DNA of 64,000 bases from Mimachlamys varia (lineage: Eukaryota > Mollusca > Bivalvia > Pectinida > Pectinidae). The translations under genes were made by a program, and so were the position numbers. Shown here piece after piece: positions 40,701 through 55,700 of the stretch (its first letter is position 1; each line of letters begins with the position of its first letter). Below the pieces are notes generated by a model. The model was given only the letters and a program-made list of their open reading frames with translations, made no database searches and was not told where the DNA came from. The DNA lies in assembly GCA_947623455.1 (NCBI GenBank), contig OX392529.1:8184001-8248000 (forward strand). The letters run 5' to 3'.

Positions 40701-43700
40701 CTAAATTAATTATCTTTGCTCTTTGTCATTTGTAAGGCTCACACTAACTAAAGTAATTATCTTTGCTCTTTGTCACGTGTAAGGCTCACACTAACTAAAG
40801 TAATTATCTTTGCTCCTTGTCACTTGTAAGGCTCACACTAACTAAATTAATTATCTTTGTGCCTTATCACTTGTAATGCTCACACTAACTAAATTAATTA
40901 TCTTTGCTCTTTTTCACTTGTAAGGCTCATACTAACTAAAGTAATTATCTTTGTGCCTTATTACTTGTAAGGCTCACACTAACTGAAGTGATTATCTTTG
41001 TGTCTTATCACCTGTAAGGCTCACACTAACTAAATTAATTATCTTTGCTCTTTGTCACTTGTAAGGCTCACACTAACTAAATTAATTATCTTTGCTCTTT
41101 GTCACTTGTAAGGCTCACACTAACTAAAGTAATTATCTTTGCTCCTTGTCACTTGTAAGGCTCACACTAACTAAATTAATTATCTTTGCTCTTTGTCACT
41201 TGTAGGGCTCAAACTAACTAAATTAATTATCTTTGCTCTTTGTCACTTGTAAGGCTCACACTAACTAAATTAATTATCTTTGCTCTTTGTCACTTGTAAG
41301 GCTCACACTAACTGAAGTGATTATCTTTGCTCTTTGTCACTTGTAAGGCTCACAATTACTAAAGTGATTATCTTTGTGTCTTATCACTTGTAAGGCTCAC
41401 ACTAACTAAAGTGATTATCTTTGCTCTTTGTCACTTGTAAGGCTCACACTCACTAAATTAATTATCTTTGTGCCTTATCACTTGTAAGGCTCACACTAAC
41501 TAAAGTGATTATCTTTGCTCTTTGTCACTTGTAAGGCCCACACTAACTAAAGTAATCATCTTTGCTCTTTGTCACTTGTAAGGCTCACACTAACTAAATT
41601 AATTATCTTTGCTCTTTGTCACTTGTAAGGCTCACACTAACTAAAGTAATTATCTTTGCTCTTTGTCACTTGTATGGCTCACACTAACTAAAGTAATTAT
41701 CTTTGTGTCTTATCACTTGTAAGGCTCACACTAACTAAAGTGATTATCTTTGCTCTTTGTCACTTGTATGGCTCACACTAACTAAAGTAATTGTCTTTGT
41801 GCCTTATCACCTGTAAGGCTCACACTAACTAAAGTGATTATCTTTGCTCTTTGTCACTTGTAAGGCTCACACTAACTAAATTAATTATCTTTGCTCTTTG
41901 TCATTTGTAAGGCTCACACTAACTAAAGTAATTATCTTTGCTCTTTGTCACGTGTAAGGCTCACACTAACTAAAGTAATTATCTTTGCTCCTTGTCACTT
42001 GTAAGGCTCACACTAACTAAAGTAATTATCTTTGTGCCTTATCACTTGTAATGCTCACACTAACTAAATTAATTATCTTTGCTCTTTTTCACTTGTAAGG
42101 CTCATACTAACTAAAGTAATTATCTTTGTGCCTTATTACTTGTAAGGCTCACACTAACTGAAGTGATTATCTTTGTGTCTTATCACCTGTAAGGCTCACA
42201 CTAACTAAATTAATTATCTTTGCTCTTTGTCACTTGTAAGGCTCACACTAACTAAATTAATTATCTTTGCTCTTTGTCACTTGTAAGGCTCACACTAACT
42301 AAAGTAATTATCTTTGCTCCTTGTCACTTGTAAGGCTCACACTAACTAAATTAATTATCTTTGCTCTTTGTCACTTGTAGGGCTCAAACTAACTAAATTA
42401 ATTATCTTTGCTCTTTGTCACTTGTAAGGCTCACACTAACTAAATTAATTATCTTTGCTCTTTGTCACTTGTAAGGCTCACACTAACTGAAGTGATTATC
42501 TTTGCTCTTTGTCACTTGTAAGGCTCACAATTACTAAAGTGATTATCTTTGTGTCTTATCACTTGTAAGGCTCACACTAACTAAAGTGATTATCTTTGCT
42601 CTTTGTCACTTGTAAGGCTCACACTCACTAAATTAATTATCTTTGTGCCTTATCACTTGTAAGGCTCACACTAACTAAATTAATTATCTTTGCTCTTTGT
42701 CATTTGTAAGGCTCACACTAACTAAAGTAATTATCTTTGCTCTTTGTCACGTGTAAGGCTCACACTAACTAAAGTAATTATCTTTGCTCCTTGTCACTTG
42801 TAAGGCTCACACTAACTAAAGTAATTATCTTTGTGCCTTATCACTTGTAATGCTCACACTAACTAAATTAATTATCTTTGCTCTTTTTCACTTGTAAGGC
42901 TCATACTAACTAAAGTAATTATCTTTGTGCCTTATTACTTGTAAGGCTCACACTAACTGAAGTGATTATCTTTGTGTCTTATCACCTGTAAGGCTCACAC
43001 TAACTAAATTAATTATCTTTGCTCTTTGTCACTTGTAAGGCTCACACTAACTAAATTAATTATCTTTGCTCTTTGTCACTTGTAAGGCTCACACTAACTA
43101 AAGTAATTATCTTTGCTCCTTGTCACTTGTAAGGCTCACACTAACTAAATTAATTATCTTTGCTCTTTGTCACTTGTAGGGCTCAAACTAACTAAATTAA
43201 TTATCTTTGCTCTTTGTCACTTGTAAGGCTCACACTAACTAAATTAATTATCTTTGCTCTTTGTCACTTGTAAGGCTCACACTAACTGAAGTGATTATCT
43301 TTGCTCTTTGTCACTTGTAAGGCTCACAATTACTAAAGTGATTATCTTTGTGTCTTATCACTTGTAAGGCTCACACTAACTAAAGTGATTATCTTTGCTC
43401 TTTGTCACTTGTAAGGCTCACACTCACTAAATTAATTATCTTTGTGCCTTATCACTTGTAAGGCTCACACTAACTAAAGTGATTATCTTTGCTCTTTGTC
43501 ACTTGTAAGGCCCACACTAACTAAAGTAATCATCTTTGCTCTTTGTCACTTGTACGGCTCACACTAACTAAAGTGATTATCTTTGCTCTTTGTCACTTGT
43601 AAGGCTCACACTAACTAAAGTAATCATCTTTGCTCTTTGTCACTATTACGACTCACTAACTAAAGTAATTATCTTTGCTCTTTGTCACTTGTTAGGCTCA

Positions 43701-46700
43701 CACTAACTAAAGTAATTATCTTTGCTCTTTGTCACTTGTAAAGCCCACACTAACTAAAGTAATTATCTTTGCTCTTTGTCACTTGTAAGGCTCACACTAA
43801 CTAAATCAATTATCTTTGTGCCTTATCACTTGTAAGGCTCACACTAACTAAAGTAATTATCTTTGCTTTTTGTCACTTGTAAGGCTCACGCTAACTAAAG
43901 TAATCATCTTTGCTCTTTGTAACTTGTAAGGCTCACGCTAACTAAATTAATTATCTTTGCTTTTTGTCACTTGTAAAGCCCACACTAACTAAAGTAATTA
44001 TCTTTGCTCTTTGTCACTTGTAAGGCTCACACTAACTAAAGTAATCATCTTTGCTCTTTGTCACTTGTAAGGCTCACACTTACTAAATTAATTATCTTTG
44101 CTGTTTGTCACTTGTAAGGCTCACACTTACTAAATTAATTATCTTTGCTTTTTGTCACTTGTAAAGCCCACACTAACTAAAGTAATTATCTTTGCTCTTT
44201 GTCACTTGTAAGGCTCACGCTAACTAAAGTAATCATCTTTGCTTTTTGTCACTTGTAAGGCTCACGCTAACTAAAGTAATCATCTTTGCTTTTTGTCACT
44301 TGTAAGGCTCGCGCTAACTAAAGTAATCATCTTTGCTTTTTGTCACTTGTAAGGCTCACACTAACTAAAGTAATTATCTTTGCTCTTTGTCACTTGTAAG
44401 GCTCACACTAACTAAAGTAATTATCTTTGCTCTTTGTCATTTGTAAAGCCCACACTAACTAAAGTAATTATCTTTGCTCTTTGTCACTTGTAAGGCTCAC
44501 ACTAACTAAATCAATTATCTTTGTGCCTTATCACTTGTAAGGCTCACACTAACTAAAGTAATTATCTTTGCTTTTTGTCACTTGTAAGGCTCACGCTAAC
44601 TAAAGTAATCATCTTTGCTCTTTGTAACTTGTAAGGCTCACGCTAACTAAATTAATTATCTTTGCTTTTTGTCACTTGTAAGGCCCACACTAACTAAAGT
44701 AATTATCTTTGCTCTTTGTCACTTGTAAGGCTCACACTAACTAAAGTGATTATCTTTGCTCTTTGTCACTTGTAAGGCTCACACTTACTAAATTAATTAT
44801 CTTTGCTTTTTGTCACTTGTAAAGCCCACACTAACTAAAGTAATTATCTTTGCTCTTTGTCACTTGTAAGGCTCACGCTAACTAAAGTAATCATCTTTGC
44901 TTTTTGTCACTTGTAAGGCTCACGCTAACTAAAGTAATCATCTTTGCTTTTTGTCACTTGTAAGGCTCGCGCTAACTAAAGTAATCATCTTTGCTTTTTG
45001 TCACTTGTAAGGCTCACACTAACTAAAGTAATTATCTTTGCTTTTTGTCACTTGTAAGGCTCACACTAACTAAAGTAATTATCTTTGCTTTTTGTCACTT
45101 GTAAGGCTCACACTAACTAAAGTGATTATCTTTGCTCTTTGTCACTATTACGACTCACTAACTAAAGTAATTATCTTTGCTCTTTGTCACTTGTAAGGCT
45201 CACACTAACTAAATTAATTATCTTTGCTCTTTGTCACTTGTAAGGCTCACGCTAACTAAAGTGATTATCTTTTGTCACTTGTAAGGATCACGCTAACTGA
45301 AGTAATTATCTTTGCTCTTTGTCACTTGTAAGGCTCACACTAACTAAAGTAATTATCTTTGCTCTTTGTCACTTGTAAAGCCCACACTAACTAAAGTAAT
45401 TATCTTTGCTCTTTGTCACTTGTAAGGCTCACACTAACTAAATCAATTATCTTTGTGCCTTATCACTTGTAAGGCTCACACTAACAAAAGTAATTATCTT
45501 TGCTTTTTGTCACTTGTAAGGCTCACGCTAACTAAAGTAATCATCTTTGCTCTTTGTAACTTGTAAGGCTCACGCTAACTAAATTAATTATCTTTGCTTT
45601 TTGTCACTTGTAAAGCCCACACTAACTAAAGTAATTATCTTTGCTCTTTGTCACTTGTAAGGCTCACACTAACTAAAGTAATTATCTTTGCTCTTTGTCA
45701 CTTGTAAGGCTCACACTTACTAAATTAATTATCTTTGCTTTTTGTCACTTGTAAAGCCCACACTAACTAAAGTAATTATCTTTGCTCTTTGTCACTTGTA
45801 AGGCTCACGCTAACTAAAGTAATCATCTTTGCTTTTTGTCACTTGTAAGGCTCGCGCTAACTAAAGTAATCATCTTTGCTTTTTGTCACTTGTAAGGCTC
45901 ACACTAACTAAAGTAATTATCTTTGCTTTTTGTCACTTGTAAGGCTCACACTAACTAAAGTAATTATCTTTGCTTTTTGTCACTTGTAAGGCTCACACTA
46001 ACTAAAGTGATTATCTTTGCTCTTTGTCACTATTACGACTCACTAACTAAAGTAATTATCTTTGCTCTTTGTCACTTGTAAGGCTCACACTAACTAAATT
46101 AATTATCTTTGCTCTTTGTCACTTGTAAGGCTCACGCTAACTAAAGTGATTATCTTTTGTCACTTGTAAGGATCACGCTAACTGAAGTAATTATCTTTGC
46201 TCTTTGTCACTTGTAAGGCTCACACTAACTAAATCAATTATCTTTGTGCCTTATCACTTGTAAGGCTCACACTAACTAAAGTAATTATCTTTGCTTTTTG
46301 TCACTTGTAAGGCTCACGCTAACTAAAGTAATCATCTTTGCTCTTTGTAACTTGTAAGGCTCACGCTAACTAAATTAATTATCTTTGCTTTTTGTCACTT
46401 GTAAAGCCCACACTAACTAAAGTAATTATCTTTGCTCTTTGTCACTTGTAAGGCTCACACTAACTAAAGTGATTATCTTTGCTCTTTGTCACTTGTAAGG
46501 CTCACACTTACTAAATTAATTATCTTTGCTCTTTGTCACTTGTAAGGCTCACACTTACTAAATTAATTATCTTTGCTTTTTGTCACTTGTAAAGCCCACA
46601 CTAACTAAAGTAATTATCTTTGCTCTTTGTCACTTGTAAGGCTCACGCTAACTAAAGTAATCATCTTTGCTTTTTGTCACTTGTAAGGCTCACGCTAACT

Positions 46701-49700
46701 AAAGTAATCATCTTTGCTTTTTGTCACTTGTAAGGCTCGCGCTAACTAAAGTAATCATCTTTGCTTTTTGTCACTTGTAAGGCTCACACTAACTAAAGTA
46801 ATTATCTTTGCTCTTTGTCACTTGTAAGGCTCACACTAACTAAAGTAATTATCTTTGCTCTTTGTCATTTGTAAAGTCCACACTAACTAAAGTAATTATC
46901 TTTGCTCTTTGTCACTTGTAAGGCTCACACTAACTAAATCAATTATCTTTGTGCCTTATCACTTGTAAGGCTCACACTAACTAAAGTAATTATCTTTGCT
47001 TTTTGTCACTTGTAAGGCTCACGCTAACTAAAGTAATCATCTTTGCTCTTTGTAACTTGTAAGGCTCACGCTAACTAAATTAATTATCTTTGCTTTTTGT
47101 CACTTGTAAAGCCCACACTAACTAAAGTAATTATCTTTGCTCTTTGTCACTTGTAAGGCTCACACTAACTAAAGTGATTATCTTTGCTCTTTGTCACTTG
47201 TAAGGCTCACACTTACTAAATTAATTATCTTTGCTTTTTGTCACTTGTAAAGCCCACACTAACTAAAGTAATTATCTTTGCTCTTTGTCACTTGTAAGGC
47301 TCACGCTAACTAAAGTAATCATCTTTGCTTTTTGTCACTTGTAAGGCTCACGCTAACTAAAGTAATCATCTTTGCTTTTTGTCACTTGTAAGGCTCGCGC
47401 TAACTAAAGTAATCATCTTTGCTTTTTGTCACTTGTAAGGCTCACACTAACTAAAGTAATTATCTTTGCTTTTTGTCACTTGTAAGGCTCACACTAACTA
47501 AAGTAATTATCTTTGCTTTTTGTCACTTGTAAGGCTCACACTAACTAAAGTGATTATCTTTGCTCTTTGTCACTATTACGACTCACTAACTAAAGTAATT
47601 ATCTTTGCTCTTTGTCACTTGTAAGGCTCACACTAACTAAATTAATTATCTTTGCTCTTTGTCACTTGTAAGGCTCACGCTAACTAAAGTGATTATCTTT
47701 TGTCACTTGTAAGGATCACGCTAACTGAAGTAATTATCTTTGCTCTTTGTCACTTGTAAGGCTCACACTAACTAAAGTAATTATCTTTGCTCTTTGTCAC
47801 TTGTAAAGCCCACACTAACTAAAGTAATTATCTTTGCTCTTTGTCACTTGTAAGGCTCACACTAACTAAATCAATTATCTTTGTGCCTTATCACTTGTAA
47901 GGCTCACACTAACTAAAGTAATTATCTTTGCTTTTTGTCACTTGTAAGGCTCACGCTAACTAAAGTAATCATCTTTGCTCTTTGTAACTTGTAAGGCTCA
48001 CGCTAACTAAATTAATTATCTTTGCTTTTTGTCACTTGTAAAGCCCACACTAACTAAAGTAATTATCTTTGCTCTTTGTCACTTGTAAGGCTCACACTAA
48101 CTAAAGTGATTATCTTTGCTCTTTGTCACTTGTAAGGCTCACACTTACTAAATTAATTATCTTTGCTTTTTGTCACTTGTAAAGCCCACACTAACTAAAG
48201 TAATTATCTTTGCTTTTTGTCACTTGTAAGGCTCGCGCTAACTAAAGTAATCATCTTTGCTTTTTGTCACTTGTAAGGCTCACACTAACTAAAGTAATTA
48301 TCTTTGCTTTTTGTCACTTGTAAGGCTCACACTAACTAAAGTAATTATCTTTGCTTTTTGTCACTTGTAAGGCTCACACTAACTAAAGTGATTATCTTTG
48401 CTCTTTGTCACTATTACGACTCACTAACTAAAGTAATTATCTTTGCTCTTTGTCACTTGTAAGGCTCACACTAACTAAATTAATTATCTTTGCTCTTTGT
48501 CACTTGTAAGGCTCACGCTAACTAAAGTGATTATCTTTTGTCACTTGTAAGGATCACGCTAACTGAAGTAATTATCTTTGCTCTTTGTCACTTGTAAGGC
48601 TCATGCTAACTATATTAATTATCTTTGCTCTTTGTAACTTGTAAGGCTCACGCTAACTAAAGTGATTATCTTTGCTCTTTGTCACTTGTAAGGCTCACAC
48701 TAACTAAAGTGATTATCTTTGCTCTTTGTCACTTGTAAGGCTCACGCTAACTAAAGTAATTATCTTTGCTCTTTGTAACTTGTAAGACTCACACTAACTA
48801 AATTAATTATCTTTGCTCTTTGTCACTTGTAAGACTCACACTAACTAAAGTAATTATCTTTGCTCTTTGTCACTTGTAAGGCCCATGCTAACAAAATTAA
48901 TTATCTTTGCTCTTTGTCACTTGTAAAGCCTACACTAACTAATGTAATTATCTTTGCTCTTTGTCACTATTGCGACTCACTAACTAAATTAATTATCTTT
49001 GCTCTTTGTCACTTGTAAGGCCCACACTAGCTAAAGTGATTATTTTTGCTCTTTGGCACTATTACGACTCACTAACTAAATTAATTATCTTTGCTCTTTG
49101 GCATTATTAAGACCCACACTAACTCACACTAACTAAAGTAATTATCTTTGCTCTTTGTCACTTGTAAGGCTCACGCTAACTAAAGTGATTATCTTTGCTC
49201 TTTGTCACTTGTAAGGCTCACACTAACTAAAGTAATTATCTTTGCTCTTTGTCACTTGTAAGGCTCATACTAACTAAAGTAATTATCTTTGCTCTTTGTC
49301 ACCTGTAAGGCTCACGCTCACTAAAGTGATTATCTTTGCTCTTTGTCACTTGTAAGGCTCACGCTAACTAAAGTAATTATCTTTGCTCTTTGTCACTTGT
49401 AAGGCTCATACTAACTAAAGTAATCATATATGCTCTTTGGCATTATTAAGACTCACACTAACTAAAGTTAGTATCTTTGATCTTTGTCACTATTAAAACT
49501 CACGCTAACTGAACATTGACACATGATTCTCATGTTTTCCCATCGATATCCTATTCCTTCCATTAACCATAAACAAAGTGTCCGAAATAAAATTATTGAT
49601 TTTCAATCCGATGTTTATTTATAGGCCTACAATGTTATATTTAATAGATAATACGAATATCGGCGTTACTTTCTCTATCAGAAATTTGAGTCCATTTACA

Positions 49701-52700
49701 TTTGCTATTGTTTAGAAAAAATAAGTTCAAGTATACGAAAAAGATTGCTGAATTGAAAACAAAGGCATTTTCGTATACCAGGTTTAAACCAAAAATGAGA
49801 CGGATGCATCAACATGCAATTACTTGATATAGTTTAAGCATGATTTAAAGACAAAAGAAGACAAAATCTGCCATTCAAAAAAAGTCAGGTGAATATAGGG
49901 CATTACGATTGGATTCGTATCCGTTCATAATTTCATAGGAATGGCCTCGCTCAACGGAAATATTTTAAATTCTCAATAGTTGGGTGTTTGCTACATGGCC
50001 GTGTTATCTAACGCTACCATTTATGATAAAGGTAACTGGTTCAGCGGCAGATTTTTGTTCTGTTTTAATGGAGGATTAGGTACTAGTTATATGCTATTTG
50101 GAAAAACAACCAGGAAACACTAAGACTAAGAGTATGTACTGAGAGAACATTATAAACGATATGTTTACCGCACCTTAACTGATGGTGATATTAGATACAA
50201 GATGTTCGTGTTACTCCAGTCATACTTACCATGTGTTCTGTAGTAAGAACGCAGGTCTATAGCTGTATATAACCCCCTATGTTTTGCTACTTTCAGGATG
50301 CGATAATACTGGTACTAAGCTTTATACGACAATGAATGCGACACAGATCACTGGAGCGGAGCGGAAACAGATCGCCACAGGAAACTCGACTTTTGTTGAG
50401 TTTATTGTGGAGTCAGTAGGAGGCCAAGGGTTCCGGATAGACTATGTCTCAGTTCCCGCTAGCGGTACGTTATAATACCCTACATGTCAGTGTTCATTAG
50501 CAAAAACAATATTTGAAAGCACATACTATATGTTTGATTGGTAAATTATATTGTGACCGATATCAGTATGTATTATTCCTTACCACTGATACACTAATAT
50601 TCGGTAGCTTGATTTGGACCTAAACTGTTAATGTAAAAGTACACAAAACCAATAATTCAATGCATTAGATGTTTTGTTACATGGTTATTGTTAACAATCT
50701 ATGGTCACTGTTCGTAACAATATCAAAACAGCCACTCCAGTGGACATTGAAATACAGGTATACCGTCAACGGTATACAGCCTAGGATACCCCGTCCATAT
50801 ATATACCGTCCAAATATATACCGTCAACGGTATTCAGCCTAGGATACCCCGTCCATATATATACCTTCCAAATATATACCGTCGACGGTATACAGCCTAG
50901 GATACCCCGTCCATATATATACCTTCCAAATATATACCGTCAACGGTATACAGCCTAGGATACCGCGTCCATATATATACCGTCCAAATATATACCGTCA
51001 ACGGTATACAGCCTAGGATACCCCGTCCATATATATACCGTCCAATTATATACCGTCAACGGTATACAGCCTAGGATACCCCGTCCATATATATACCGTC
51101 CAAATATATACCGTCAACGGTATACAGCCCAGGATACCCCGTCCATATATAGACCGTCCAAATATATACCGTCAACGGTATCCAGCCTAGGATACCCCGA
51201 CCATATATATACCTTCCAAATATATACCGTCAACGGTATACAGTCTAGGATACCCCGTCCATATATATATCGTCCAATTATATACCGTCAACGGTATACA
51301 GCCTAGGATACCCCGTCCATATATATACCGTCCAATTATATACCGTCAACGGTATACAGCCTAGGATACCCCGTCCATATATATACCGTCCAATTATATA
51401 CCGTCAACGGTATACAGCCTAGGATACCCCGTCCATATATATACCTTCCAAATATATACCGTCAACGGTATACAGCCTAGGATACCCCGACCATATATAT
51501 ACCGTCCAAATATATACCGTCAACGGTATACAGCCTAGGATACCCCGTCCATATATATACCGTCCAATTATATACCGTCAACGGTATACAGCCTAGGATA
51601 CCCCGTCCATATATATACCGTCCAAATATATACCGTCAACGGTATACAGCCTAGGATACCCCGACCATATATATACCGTCCAAATATATACCGTCAACGG
51701 TATACAGCCTAGGATACCCCGTCCATATATATACCGTCCAAATATATACCGTCAACGGTATACAGCCTAGGATACCCCGTCCATATATATACCGTCCAAT
51801 TATATACCGTCAACGGTATACAGCCTAGGATACCGCGTCCATATATATACCGTCCAATTATATACCGTCAACGGTATACAGCCTAGGATACCCCGTCCAT
51901 ATATATACCGTCCAATTATATACCGTCAACGGTATACAGCCTAGGATACCCCGACCATATATATACCTTCCAAATATATATCGCCAAAGGTATACAGTCT
52001 AGGATACCCAGTCCAAATATATACCTTCCAAAAGTATACTGCCAAATGTACACCGCAAAAGTGTATACGTCAAAGGTGTACAGTCCATGTTACCCCGTCC
52101 AAACATTTATATCGTCAAATATATTCCGTCCGAGTTACTTCGTACAAAACTATACCGTCCAAAATTACATCGTCCAGTGGTCATTTGGAAACTTGGCTTT
52201 CGACCAGTTGATACCTTTGTGTCCATAATACGTAGTACCTTTATGTCCTCATCCTGCTTACACTCCGTTGTCTCTAGTATATCAACCTGATGGTGAACCT
52301 TCCAACATAAGTTTAATGTTTCCGTCCGACTTGTTTAATCCTCGTCATACAGTCTGCTGCGTCCCGGGGAAACTTATATGATACCAGTATAAAATTCGAA
52401 TGTTGAAATTCCCTCCTTTCATCGTGTCAGGATTTAGTGGTTTTCTGTCGTATTATTTTGTCACTGAGTCTGGCAAAGGTTGATCAAGGTTTAACCTAAT
52501 GTGTGCGGCTATATACGCATACTCATATAACCCACCATCTATATAACCACCATCTATATAACCCACCATCTATATAACCCACCATCTACATAACCCACCA
52601 TCTATATAACCACCATCTATATAACCCACCATCTATATAACCACCATCTATATAACCACCATCTATATAACCCACCATCTATATAACCACCATCTATATA

Positions 52701-55700
52701 ACCCACCATCTATATAACCCACCATCTATATAACCCACCATCTATATAACCCACCATCTACATAACCCACCATCTATATAATCCACCATCTATATAACCC
52801 ACCATCTATATAACCCACCATCTATATAATCCACCATCTATATAACCCACCATCTATATAACCCACCATCTATATAACCCACCATCTATATAACCCACCA
52901 TCTATATAATCCACCATCTATATAATCCACTATCTATATAACCCACTATCTATATAACCCACCATCTATATAATCCACCATCTACATAATCCACCATCTA
53001 TATAATCCACCATCTATATAACCCACCATCTATATAATCCACCATCTATATAACCCACCATCTATATAATCCACCATCTACATAATCCACCATCTATATA
53101 ACCCACCATCTATATAACCCACCATCTATATAACCCACCATCTACATAATCCACCATCTACATAATCCACCATCTATATAATCCACCATCTATATAATCC
53201 ACCATCTATATAATCCACCATCTATATAACCCACCATCTATATAACCCACCATCTACATAATCCACCATCTACATAATCCACCATCTACATAATCCACCA
53301 TCTACATAACCCACCATCTATATAACCCACCATCTATATAACCCACCATCTATATAACCCACCATCTATATAACCCACCATCTATATAATCCACCATCTA
53401 TATAACCCACCATCTATATAACCCACCATCTATATAATCCACCATCTACATAATCCACCATCTACATAACCCACCATCTATATAACCCACCATCTATATA
53501 ACCCACCATCTATATAACCCACCATCTATATAACCCACCATCTACATAATCCACCATCTACATAATCCACCATCTATATAATCCACCATCTACATAATCC
53601 ACCATCTATATAATCCACCATCTACATAATCCACCATCTATATAATCCACCATCTATATAATCCACCATCTACATAATCCACCATCTATATAATCCACCA
53701 TCTATATAACCCACCATCTATATAATCCACCATCTACATAATCCACCATCTATATAATCCACCATCTACATAATCCACCATCTACATAATCCACCATCTA
53801 CATAATCCACCATCTACATAATCCACCATCTACATAATCCACCATCTACATAATCCACCATCTATATAATCCACCATCTACATAATCCACCATCTATATA
53901 ATCCACCATCTATATAACCCACCATCTATATAACCCACCATCTATATAACCCACCATCTACATAACCCACCATCTATATAATCCACCATCTATATAACCC
54001 ACCATCTATATAATCCACCATCTATATAACCCACCATCTACATAATCCACCATCTATATAATCCACCATCTATATAACCCACCATCTATATAACCCACCA
54101 TTTATATAACCCACCATCTATATAACCCACCATCTATATAACCCACCATCTACATAATCCACCATCTATATAATCCACCATCTATATAACCCACCATCTA
54201 TATAACCCACCATCTATATAACCCACCATCTATATAACCCACCATCTATATAACCCACCATCTATATAATCCACCATCTACATAATCCACCATCTATATA
54301 ATCCACCATCTATATAATCCACCATCTATATAATCCACCATCTATATAATCCACCATCTACATAATCCACCATCTACATAACCCACCATCTACATAACCC
54401 ACCATCTACATAACCCACCATCTATATAACCCACCATCTATATAACCCACCATCTATATAACCCACCATCTATATAACCCACCATCTATATAACCCACCA
54501 TCTATATAATCCACCATCTATATAATCCACCATCTATATATTCCACCATCTATATAATCCACCATTTCTATAACCCACCATCGATAAAACCCACCATCTA
54601 TATAATCCACCATCGATAAAACCCACCATCTATATAATCCACCATCTATATAATCCACCATCTATATAATCCACCATCTATATATTCCACCATCTATATA
54701 ACCCACCACATATATTATCAACCATTTATCTTATGGCATGAAGGGATATGACATCATTTCGATAAACTTTCCATGAATGTGTTACTCTTTGTTTTCCCTC
54801 TTTCTGTATTGAAAATCACAAAACTTAGCATTCCTGATTTTCTGACACCATCTTTGATTTTTTTTATTAGTTCTATTGACATTACGCCCCCTGTTGATTG
54901 AAATTACGTCCCTCTAGTTTGTGAATGTTGTGATTTGATGAACAAACACAGTTCCTATACCCTGGCTGTTTAGCCAATGGGAACACGTTTATCATCGCAG
55001 CATGACAAATCTAGCTGTACTTTACATTACACTCGGTGTACTACTGTAAAACTGGAAAATGTCGCTCTCGTTTAATTTTTGCCCTTTTCGCCCGACAATG
55101 GAAGGGCGAATTTAAGACCGGGCGAATATATATTTTCAAACATATGCTTTTGTCTTATATTACATATATATATATATTTATTTTTCCTCATTTGAGAGGG
55201 AGAATTTAAGACAAGGCAAATACAAATATTTTCACGGGAGATTGAAATAAAGACAGGGGGAAATTTTCCGTTTTACAGTATATCAACAGAAAGAAGCTGT
55301 TTTATCAAGTTTCATTATCGTTGTAGACAATAGCCAGCCATGTTCGGGTGCCTCCGACTTCACATTGAATGCAACAGACCACGTACAATATATAACTAGT
55401 AACAACTTTCCACAACTGTATCGTGGGTAAGTAATGTCAATACTAGGCTTATTGATAAGGTTGGTGTCGTCCACTAGCCGTACTGATAGGGTTGTGCCAG
55501 GAAGTGTTGTATATATTATTCAACACCACATAACGTTTGTTGATAATTGTGACTTTTTAAATCATTAAGCGTTCTTCAGATTGTGACGCTAGTGCTATAC
55601 GCATGCCTGTAAGAGATTTGACAAGTAGCGTATCAGTCTCACATTTAAAGTAAATAATTTAACTGATTTGATTTTGTTACCACAGTTTCGGAAACAATAT

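Larger units (their letters stand above)
35510..49511 (+). repeat. 47-bp minisatellite, about 14.0 kb, roughly 300 copies
   Basis: Monomer: ctttgctctttgtcacttgt + aaggctcacactaactaaag + taattat. Main variants: ctttgtgccttatcac for ctttgctctttgtcac; gtaatt, gtgatt, ttaatt or gtaatc spacers; cacgct for cacact; aaagcccac for aaggctcac; a short form cactattacgactcactaac. Copy number is length divided by 47. The array is uninterrupted by other sequence. Stops in all frames exclude coding. Confidence 0.97.
34801..50296 (+). other. Intron 25, 15.5 kb, satellite-filled
   Basis: Starts G|gtgaga and ends ctactttcag. It contains a SINE at about 35,020 and the 47-bp satellite at 35,510-49,511. In 35,250-35,509 and 49,512-50,296 I see nothing recognisable. 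Confidence 0.85.
50465..55326 (+). other. Intron 26, 4.9 kb
   Basis: Donor G|gtacgt, acceptor cgttgtag. Contains a 58-bp array, a 16-bp array and a TIR element. In 50,465-50,756, 52,090-52,525 and 54,740-55,041 nothing recognisable. Confidence 0.8.

Noticed and set aside
35510..49511. CRISPR array or coding repeat domain
   Set aside because: Units are head to tail with no unique spacers, and stops occur in all frames. It is a minisatellite in a eukaryotic intron.
52046..52290. Overlapping plus-strand ORFs after the 58-bp array
   Set aside because: They read through degenerate repeat copies in different frames and show no domain.
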